This document shows positions 52,926 to 58,806 of a stretch of 58,806 nucleotides of DNA, in pieces. Origin of the DNA: Paenibacillus terrae. GTDB taxonomy: Bacteria > Bacillota > Bacilli > Paenibacillales > Paenibacillaceae. The position numbers and the translations under genes were made by a program. Each line of letters opens with the position of its first letter. Position 1 is the first letter of the stretch. The stretch spans positions 1 through 58,806 of the forward strand of contig NZ_JTHP01000039.1 of NCBI RefSeq assembly GCF_000943545.1. Direction: 5' to 3'. The notes beneath the pieces are model-generated. The model was not told the origin of the DNA, did not search any database, and saw only the letters and a program-made list of their open reading frames with translations.

Positions 52926-54380
52926 TTGGCAGAACGTCATGGTATTTTCACCACTGAACAGCCCGCAGAAGTCATTACACCAGTGCCACTCAACATTACT
53001 TTGCCAGTTGTGTTTGGCACGGCTGCAATCAATCTAACAACTCTGGAGGATGGGCCAGTAAACAAGCCGATCCTGTGTGAAAGCTGGAACGATGTGGTTG
53101 CTGCTTTTGGATACTCGGACGACTGGGGGAACTTCACGTTGTCTGAATTCGCGCATTACTTCTTCAAGATTGCGAAGCTGTCGCCGGTTGTGTTCGTAAA
53201 CGTCCTGGACCCAACTAAACATAATGCAGCGGTAGCCGCATCCAACTTCACGTTGACTGATGGTGTGGTAACTGTAGCGGTGCAAGGAATTATTAAATCA
53301 TCTGTGGTCGTCACCTCAGACGACGGATCGACCACTTACACAGCCGGGACGGACTACAGCTTGACCTTTAATGCTTCTGGCAATCTCGTAGTATCCCGTA
53401 TTGCTTCCGGCACTCTGACAGCCAATAGTGCCGTTAAAATAGCATACTCTAAGCTGGATCGCAGCAAAGTGACAGCAGCGGACATCATCGGCGGAGTTGT
53501 GGAGGTTACTGGGGAAGCTACGGGGCTGGAACTGCTTGACCAGGTATTCCCGTTGTTCCGAATCGTTCCCGCTTTGATCGTTGCACCGGGATTTTCCCAG
53601 AATCCAACCGTTGCAGCAGTAATGACCGAAAAGGCAGCTAGTCTCAACGGCGGACACTTCAAAGCACAGGCAATCACTGATCTATCAAGCGAGATTGTAT
53701 ACACAGATACGCCTGCATGGAAAAAAACGAATGCTTACAATGACCCGCGCCAGATAAACACGTATCCACTTTTCACCTATGATGACCGCACTTATCATTC
53801 TTCTACTGTGGCAGCTGCGGTAATTGTACAAACAGACGTTAATAATGGCGGGGTTCCGTCGGTTTCGCCATCGAATAAATCTGCAAAGATTGACGGAACA
53901 AAAACGGATAACAGGGCAATTGCACTGGGACCTCAACAAGCACAATATCTGAATGCAAATGGTATTGTCACGGCATTAAATTTTGTCGGCGGCTTTGTAC
54001 TTTGGGGTAACCGCACTGGTGTGTACCCAGATCAAAAAGACCCACAGTCGTCGTTCATTCCGGTGCGCCGTATGTTTGATTGGATCAGCAACACCTTGAC
54101 GCTAACTTACTGGAAGTATCTTGACGGTTCCATTGATAAGCGCCTGATCGAAGCTATTACTGATGCAGCAAATTTCTGGATGAACGGCCTGACTGCTGCT
54201 GGGTACATTTTGGGCGGACGTGTGGAATTTAATGCATCTGAGAACCCTGTAGCCGATCTGATGGATGGGAAGATGAAATTTCACGTCTACGTAACGCCGC
54301 CGTCTCCTGCACAAGCTATTGATTTTGTGCTGGAATACGATACATCTTACTTTGCTGCGCTATTTGCTACGGCAGCGTAA
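52926..54380 (+). CDS. Tail sheath protein
   Basis: 484 residues, TTG start with AGGAGG 7 bases upstream. N-terminal AERHGIFTTEQPAEVITPVPLNITLPVVFGTA and the C-terminal block (VPVRRMFDWISNTL, DAANFWMNGLTAAGYILGGRVEFNASEN) match P2 FI-type sheaths. It forms the outer contractile tube and shows that the phage is a myovirus. Confidence 0.93.
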   Translation: MAERHGIFTTEQPAEVITPVPLNITLPVVFGTAAINLTTLEDGPVNKPILCESWNDVVAAFGYSDDWGNFTLSEFAHYFFKIAKLSPVVFVNVLDPTKHNAAVAASNFTLTDGVVTVAVQGIIKSSVVVTSDDGSTTYTAGTDYSLTFNASGNLVVSRIASGTLTANSAVKIAYSKLDRSKVTAADIIGGVVEVTGEATGLELLDQVFPLFRIVPALIVAPGFSQNPTVAAVMTEKAASLNGGHFKAQAITDLSSEIVYTDTPAWKKTNAYNDPRQINTYPLFTYDDRTYHSSTVAAAVIVQTDVNNGGVPSVSPSNKSAKIDGTKTDNRAIALGPQQAQYLNANGIVTALNFVGGFVLWGNRTGVYPDQKDPQSSFIPVRRMFDWISNTLTLTYWKYLDGSIDKRLIEAITDAANFWMNGLTAAGYILGGRVEFNASENPVADLMDGKMKFHVYVTPPSPAQAIDFVLEYDTSYFAALFATAA

Positions 54381-54395
54381 AGGGAGGGCTGAACC

Positions 54396-54920
54396 TTGAG
54401 CCAAGAAAAAATTAATTTACGGACAATTAAGTACGAAGCGATACGTAACGGTAGTCAATACCTTGGTACGACCACTGTTGATTTGCCAGACATTGCTATG
54501 CTCTCTGATGATGCCATGGGTGCCGGAATTAACGGTACCGTGAACGTTGCTACGCTTGGGCAAACCGATTCCATGCAGGTGACATACAACTTTGCAACTT
54601 GGGAAGAAGGTTATTTTGACCTATTTGCTCAGGAGACACACACAGTTGACCTGCGGGCGGGTATTCAGAGCCAGAACCGTGTAACGGGCAGCATTGACGT
54701 TATCCCGATCAAAATAACCATCAAAGGTTCTCCCAAAACGCTGTCGATGGGCAGCTTGGAGACGGCAGCAGGATCGGATAATTCGGTGGAACATGAAGTC
54801 ACTTATATCAAGATCACGATTAATGGTGTCGTGAAGATTGAAATAGACAAGTTTAATGATGTTTTTGTCGTGAATGAAGTGGATTTCGGCGCTAAAATCC
54901 GGGCTGCGCTCGGCAAATAA
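54396..54920 (+). CDS. Tail tube protein (gpFII-like)
   Basis: 174 residues, TTG start after GGGAGGG. SEEKINLRTIKYEAIRNGSQYLGTTTVDLPDI and VDLRAGIQSQNRVTGSIDVIPIKITIKG are typical of the P2 FII major tail tube. It directly follows the sheath, as in all P2-like tails. Confidence 0.9.
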   Translation: MSQEKINLRTIKYEAIRNGSQYLGTTTVDLPDIAMLSDDAMGAGINGTVNVATLGQTDSMQVTYNFATWEEGYFDLFAQETHTVDLRAGIQSQNRVTGSIDVIPIKITIKGSPKTLSMGSLETAAGSDNSVEHEVTYIKITINGVVKIEIDKFNDVFVVNEVDFGAKIRAALGK

Positions 54921-54934
54921 TGGAGGATAAGAAT

Positions 54935-55270
54935 ATGACTGAAAAGAAGACTACAACCCCAGCAGAAGCAGAAAATGAGGGTAAACATGTCCTTAAATTC
55001 TCAAAGCCTTTTAAGTTTGAGGACCAAGAACCAATTACTGAATTAGTCTTTGATTGGGATAAGGTGAACGGACGTAAACTCATTGCTCTGAGCGAACGCT
55101 TGGCATTGAATGATATGGATTCACCTATTAAAGCTGTGAACATGAAGTTTCAGGCCGCTGTGTGTGCCGAAGCCGCAGGTGTTCCGTTTCAACTAATTGA
55201 GGAATTACCGGGTGGAGTATTTGGGCGTGCAACTGCAATGGCACAAAGTTTTTTGCTCGGTTTGGAATAA
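54935..55270 (+). CDS. Tail assembly chaperone (gpE-like)
   Basis: 111 residues from ATG 54935, after TGGAGGA (an ATG at 54920 precedes that site). It resembles P2 gpE: KFSKPFKFEDQEPITELVFDWDKVNGRKL. Near its end, T TTT TTG at 55249-55255 is a -1 slippery heptamer; slipping there continues into the next frame. Confidence 0.88.
   Translation: MTEKKTTTPAEAENEGKHVLKFSKPFKFEDQEPITELVFDWDKVNGRKLIALSERLALNDMDSPIKAVNMKFQAAVCAEAAGVPFQLIEELPGGVFGRATAMAQSFLLGLE
55249..55255 (+). other. -1 ribosomal frameshift site
   Basis: T TTT TTG in the frame AGT-TTT-TTG of the chaperone gene. The -1 frame is open from here to 55503. The same recoding makes E+E' in P2 and G-GT in lambda. Confidence 0.75.
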
Positions 55271-55503
55271 ACGGTAACGCCGGAGCGGAAATAAGGCAAA
55301 TCATTATGACGCTTTCTATTGAGACGCGGAACAGCCTTGATTTTTGGTTAAACCAAAGTCTTTATGAGCTATATCAGTGGCATGAGGCGTTTGAAGCCTA
55401 CGTTAATCTGAAAAATGAGGCGTTGGAAAAACAAATGGAAGAAGCAGAAAAGAAACGCAAAAACAAAGCTCCTAACGGACGTAGAGGGCGCGTAGGACGG
55501 TGA
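55255..55503 (+). CDS. Frameshift extension of the tail chaperone (E'-like)
   Basis: 82 residues read in the -1 frame, giving a 189-residue fusion with the chaperone. It includes RNSLDFWLNQSLYELYQWHEAFEAY and a basic tail (KKRKNKAPNGRRGRVGR). An internal ATG at 55306 has no ribosome binding site, so independent translation is unlikely. It binds the tape measure protein in related phages. Confidence 0.8.
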   Translation, partial: ARFGINGNAGAEIRQIIMTLSIETRNSLDFWLNQSLYELYQWHEAFEAYVNLKNEALEKQMEEAEKKRKNKAPNGRRGRVGR

Positions 55504-55507
55504 TTTA

Positions 55508-58243
55508 ATGTCCCATGAATATGATGTAGCAATGAACCTAATTGCCGAGGTTGACCAGAGATATCGTCGTGCGTTTGACCAAGCGAATAATCAGGTTGAG
55601 GAATTACAACGTCAATTACGAGAATTGCAAAATTCACGTGGCCCGGATCGGGCTCGACGTGAAGTAGAAGACCTTACAGATCAAACCAAAAAAGCAGGCG
55701 GCGCGTTCGGGAAACTGAGCAGCGCCGCTTCTTCTTTTGGTCGCACTTTTCGAAAAGTCGCAGAAGTATCCGGCGCTATGGCTATATTGGATTCAGTCAC
55801 GGGTACCATCAACAATATCGGTAGTGCTATTGGTGATCAGCAGGAAGCATTTAACCAGTATGCGGCATCCACTGGCACGAGCGTTAAGGATATGCAGGCT
55901 ATCAAAAAAGAAGCCCGGAATTTATATAATCAGAATCTTGGTGAGGATTGGAACGATCTTGGAGGTGCGATGGAGAACACGCGCCAGGTTTTGCAACTTA
56001 CAGGTCCTGCGCTTGAAAAAGCGACGAAAAATGCAATCGTCTTTCGGGATGTGTTCAAGGATGACATTCCAGAAACAAATAAAGCTATACAGACCATGAC
56101 GAAGCAATTTAAAAATCTCGGAAACACGGAAGCCTTCAACTTGCTTGCTCAGGGTAAGCAGATGGGGCTGGATAAGTCTGGGGAGCTGCTGGATTCAGCG
56201 AATGAATATGCGGTCTATTACAAAACGATAGGTTTGGGCGCGGAGGACATGTTCAACAGCTTCAAAAATGGTATAGATGCAGGTGCATTCAACCTGGACA
56301 AGGTTGGTGATGCCATCAAGGAATTTGGAATTCGGAGTAAAGATGGATCTAAGACAACGAACGAGGCATACAAGATTCTGGGGCTGAATGCAGATAAAAT
56401 GCAAAAGAAGTTTGCTTCTGGTGGAAATGTGGCACGTCAGGCTTATTTTGAGGTCCGGGATGCGTTGAACAAAGTTAAAGACCCGATAAAGCAGAATACA
56501 GCATTGCTGAATTTGTTCGGTACGCAGGGTGAAGATTTGGAAAAATCAACGATACAAGCTATTTTGCGTACAAACAATGCTTTTGACAAAACAAAAAATA
56601 CAATGCAAGAAGTTCAGAAAATAAAGTATTCCTCTATAAGTTATGCCTTTCGATCCATCGGCAGGCAGTTGCTCACTGAGTTTGTATACCCACTTTCTGA
56701 CCTTGCGTTACCCGCCCTTGCTAGTTTCGGTAAAGGATTAGAGACGGCTATTCCTAAAATAAAGGGTTATTTCAAGCAGGGCCTGAAAGCTATGCAACCT
56801 TTTACTAAAGCCTTGCAAAAAGTCGGAGATTTATTCGTCAACTCCATGTCTGGTACAGGGGATATGTCTGCTGCAACTGGTATAAGTAAATTCTTAATCA
56901 GCCTGGGGGTTGGAGAAGACAAGGCATATAAGTTTTCGGCGGCCATATCTGACGTGTTTGATAAATTCGCAGCAATTAAAAATATCGTAAAAGGCGCAGG
57001 GGGCTTGCTGACAAATGCATTAATGGGTAGCGGAGATATCAGCGGTGTGCAAGATATTAATAAAGGGTTGCAGTCTATTGGGTTCAGCCCTGATCAAGCC
57101 ATTAAGATGTCTAATGGTGTCGTTGATGCATTTGATAAGATCAAGGGCAAAGTTGATGAATTTGTAAATAGTATTAGGCCGGCTTTGAACGATATTACAA
57201 ACTATTTCAAAGAAGCCTTTACCTTCGATGGGTCCTTTGATTTTGGCTCTATGATTGATAATGTGAGCGAGCTGCGAAAAAATATTGCTCCTGTAATAGA
57301 TTCTATTGTTTCTGGCATTGGTCCAGCAGTTCGTTCTATTACCTCTTTGCTTGCCCCACTAATGAAGATGGGAAAGCAGGCGTTTAACGCAATTATCCCG
57401 CTGGTCATGAAATTGTCATCATCACTGACAAGCAAACTTGGACCTGTATTTACGTCGGTGTTCGGCTATCTAACGAAGACCTTGTTGCCACAAGTCAGCT
57501 CCGTACTGGCAGCATGGCTGCCTAAGATCGGGGCGTTATTTAGTAAATTAGGAGGCTTGATTATGGCGATATACGAAAGGAGCATTGCACCGACCATAAA
57601 TGCCCTCGTGACTATATTTAAATGGGCATGGCCTGTTATCACTACTGTTGTAACAGGTGCGATTAATATTCTCAAACCGATTATCGGAGGGATTATTGAT
57701 GTGTTGGGTGGTGTAATTGACTTTTTAACAGGGGTGTTTACAGGTAATTGGTCATTGGCCTGGGATGGCATCAAACAAATCGTGGTTGGCATATGGGAAG
57801 GCATAACCGGGGCAATTAAGGCCGCGTTCAATAATGTGATCGGAGTAATAAATTCAGCTATTGATAAAATAAATGGATTTAGTTTTACAATGCCAGAGGC
57901 TTTAGGGGGCAAGACTATAGGCGGCATGGATATACCACATTTGCCCATGCTTGCGAAAGGCGGATTTACTACTGGGCCATCTATAGCGGGGGAGGCCGGA
58001 ACCGAGGCAGTTATTCCTCTGAATAATAAGCAGCGCAGTATGAACCTACTGGAGAAAACAAACCGGATGATGGGGTATACCACTACTAATAACGGCGGGG
58101 ACTCCATTGTGTTGCAGTTTGATATTACTATCCAAGGTAATGCCGATAAGGAAGTCGTGCAGCAAGCTATTCAGGCGGCGCAGCCGACTTTCAGACAGCA
58201 GTATCAGGCCATGAAGCGTCAGAATGCGAGGACGAGCCTATGA
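55508..58243 (+). CDS. Tail tape measure protein
   Basis: 911 residues. N-terminal coiled coil (EVDQRYRRAFDQANNQVEELQRQLREL), a TP901-type core with FGRTFRKVAEVSGAMAILDS, ASTGTSVKDMQAIKKEARNLYNQNLG and EDMFNSFKNGIDAG, repeated hydrophobic helices in the C-terminal third (SVLAAWLPKIGALFSKLGGLI, ITTVVTGAINILKPIIGGIID) and a glycine-rich end with GEAGTEAVIPLNN. It sets tail length and may help DNA cross the membrane. At about 0.15 nm per residue the tail would be near 135 nm (inference). Confidence 0.93.
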   Translation: MSHEYDVAMNLIAEVDQRYRRAFDQANNQVEELQRQLRELQNSRGPDRARREVEDLTDQTKKAGGAFGKLSSAASSFGRTFRKVAEVSGAMAILDSVTGTINNIGSAIGDQQEAFNQYAASTGTSVKDMQAIKKEARNLYNQNLGEDWNDLGGAMENTRQVLQLTGPALEKATKNAIVFRDVFKDDIPETNKAIQTMTKQFKNLGNTEAFNLLAQGKQMGLDKSGELLDSANEYAVYYKTIGLGAEDMFNSFKNGIDAGAFNLDKVGDAIKEFGIRSKDGSKTTNEAYKILGLNADKMQKKFASGGNVARQAYFEVRDALNKVKDPIKQNTALLNLFGTQGEDLEKSTIQAILRTNNAFDKTKNTMQEVQKIKYSSISYAFRSIGRQLLTEFVYPLSDLALPALASFGKGLETAIPKIKGYFKQGLKAMQPFTKALQKVGDLFVNSMSGTGDMSAATGISKFLISLGVGEDKAYKFSAAISDVFDKFAAIKNIVKGAGGLLTNALMGSGDISGVQDINKGLQSIGFSPDQAIKMSNGVVDAFDKIKGKVDEFVNSIRPALNDITNYFKEAFTFDGSFDFGSMIDNVSELRKNIAPVIDSIVSGIGPAVRSITSLLAPLMKMGKQAFNAIIPLVMKLSSSLTSKLGPVFTSVFGYLTKTLLPQVSSVLAAWLPKIGALFSKLGGLIMAIYERSIAPTINALVTIFKWAWPVITTVVTGAINILKPIIGGIIDVLGGVIDFLTGVFTGNWSLAWDGIKQIVVGIWEGITGAIKAAFNNVIGVINSAIDKINGFSFTMPEALGGKTIGGMDIPHLPMLAKGGFTTGPSIAGEAGTEAVIPLNNKQRSMNLLEKTNRMMGYTTTNNGGDSIVLQFDITIQGNADKEVVQQAIQAAQPTFRQQYQAMKRQNARTSL

Positions 58244-58446
58244 CGACATACACAACAATCCAGGGCGATACCTGGGATATGATTGCCTTTAAGGTATTTT
58301 CCGATGAAACGTTGATGATCCAGATTATGAATCTTAATTTGGACTACATCGACGTTTCTGTTTTTTCTGCCGGGACAGTTCTGCAACTGCCGGACGTTTC
58401 TGTGGTTGAAGAAACCGCCTCTGACTTGCCTCCGTGGAAGGTGTGA
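58240..58446 (+). CDS. Tail protein X (LysM-like)
   Basis: 68 residues: TTYTTIQGDTWDMIAFKVFSDETLMIQIMNLN ... GTVLQLPD, a LysM-like fold typical of P2 gpX, which links the baseplate to the tail. It overlaps the tape measure stop (ATGA). Confidence 0.9.
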   Translation: MTTYTTIQGDTWDMIAFKVFSDETLMIQIMNLNLDYIDVSVFSAGTVLQLPDVSVVEETASDLPPWKV

Positions 58447-58448
58447 GC

Positions 58449-58806
58449 ATGGACGATATCATTAACGCAAGACGTGCCCAAGTTGTTGTTAACTACAACG
58501 GCAAGGACATCACCAAAGAGTTGTCCGATTATCTGTTGGATTTCACTTATACCGATGCAGAGCCGGGCACCTTGGATGACTTGCAAATTAATTTGGAGGA
58601 TAAGGCCCGTAAATGGTCTGGCCCTTGGTCGCCCAGCGAGGGTGATAGGATCATTGCTTATATAAAGACAATTGGATGGGATAAGCCCGGAGAGATCAAG
58701 CGACTTAATTGTGGAAGCTTCGAGGTGGATTCGATTGACTTCGCTGGCCCACCTGATACGGTCAGCATTAAAGCAGTTTCGCTTCCGGTTTCAACAAATG
58801 TTCGCC
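58449..58806 (+). CDS. Late control protein D-like baseplate hub (3'-partial)
   Basis: The first 119 codons are in the window. MDDIINARRAQVVVNYNGKDITKELSDYLLDFTYTDAEPG, LQINLEDKARKWSGPWSPSEGDRI and GSFEVDSIDFAGPPDTVSIKA match the gpD/VgrG-like hub of P2 tails (Phage_GPD). The gene starts 2 bases after the X stop and runs off the right edge. Confidence 0.9.
   Translation, partial: MDDIINARRAQVVVNYNGKDITKELSDYLLDFTYTDAEPGTLDDLQINLEDKARKWSGPWSPSEGDRIIAYIKTIGWDKPGEIKRLNCGSFEVDSIDFAGPPDTVSIKAVSLPVSTNVR

Larger units (their letters stand above)
38784..58806. mobile_element. Contractile-tail prophage integrated in prkA (right end outside window)
   Basis: Order: serine recombinase, large structured RNA, anti-defence candidate and small genes, gene-poor spacer, then packaging, head and tail genes on the plus strand up to the window edge. 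Head genes resemble lambda (GpA terminase, lambda portal, ClpP-type protease, decoration, GpE capsid) and tail genes resemble P2 (sheath, tube, E/E' chaperone, tape measure, X, D). Confidence 0.95.

Noticed and set aside
57466..58107. 213-codon open frame antisense to the tape measure gene
   Set aside because: Shadow of a repetitive hydrophobic coding region; no start signal.

Overview
The window looks like a chromosomal segment of a Paenibacillus-type Firmicute (low-to-medium G+C, endospore-forming). Supporting signs are a gamma-type small acid-soluble spore protein, YtxC, AbrB, the sporulation kinase PrkA, S-box control of methionine genes, the futalosine menaquinone enzyme MqnC, and strong AGGAGG ribosome binding sites with frequent TTG/GTG starts. 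I cannot fix the species from sequence alone.

Region 1 (1-9,840) is ordinary core genome: the 3' part of a 5'-3' exonuclease gene, a ROK fructokinase, an HRDC-domain protein, CorA with an elaborate structured leader, a SAM-I riboswitch and terminator followed by metA-metI-metC, then mqnC.

Region 2 (9,719-15,540) is a small island bounded by mqnC and a second, diverged 163-bp copy of the mqnC 3' end with its own terminator. It carries a MocR-type regulator, a BenE-family transporter, a PLP-binding YggS-family protein, a degraded GNAT gene and a PNPOx/NimA-like flavoprotein; three of these point to vitamin B6. Beyond it lie a truncated orphan gene and a 29-aa holin-like toxin.

Region 3 (16,500-37,700) is core genome again: YitT family protein, KhtTU cation/proton antiporter, YtxC, a 3D-domain protein, gamma SASP, an HtrA protease followed by a two-component system, IspH, an AroF-type DAHP synthase, a type I-beta glutamine synthetase, SerC, TrmL, AbrB, a phosphodiester glycosidase with a coiled-coil partner, a LuxR-type response regulator, an aminotransferase and a DUF2161 protein.

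Region 4 (37,917 to the window end) is the most interesting. prkA is cut after its 288th codon by a prophage whose large serine recombinase lies tail-to-tail against the gene fragment, a layout like skin/sigK or SPbeta/spsM. Next to the recombinase is about 770 nt of non-coding, heavily structured RNA that ends in an aberrant tRNA-like element (candidate GOLLD/ROOL-class ornate RNA). It is followed directly by a small Acb2/Tad1-like protein, a family that soaks up defence signalling nucleotides. After further small genes and a 1.2-kb gene-poor stretch with a near-consensus promoter, the late operon runs with lambda-like head genes (terminase, portal, ClpP-type protease/scaffold, decoration, capsid) and P2-like contractile tail genes (sheath, tube, frameshifted chaperone, tape measure, X, D). 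The prophage continues past the right edge, so its repressor, replication and lysis genes, attR and the rest of prkA are not visible.
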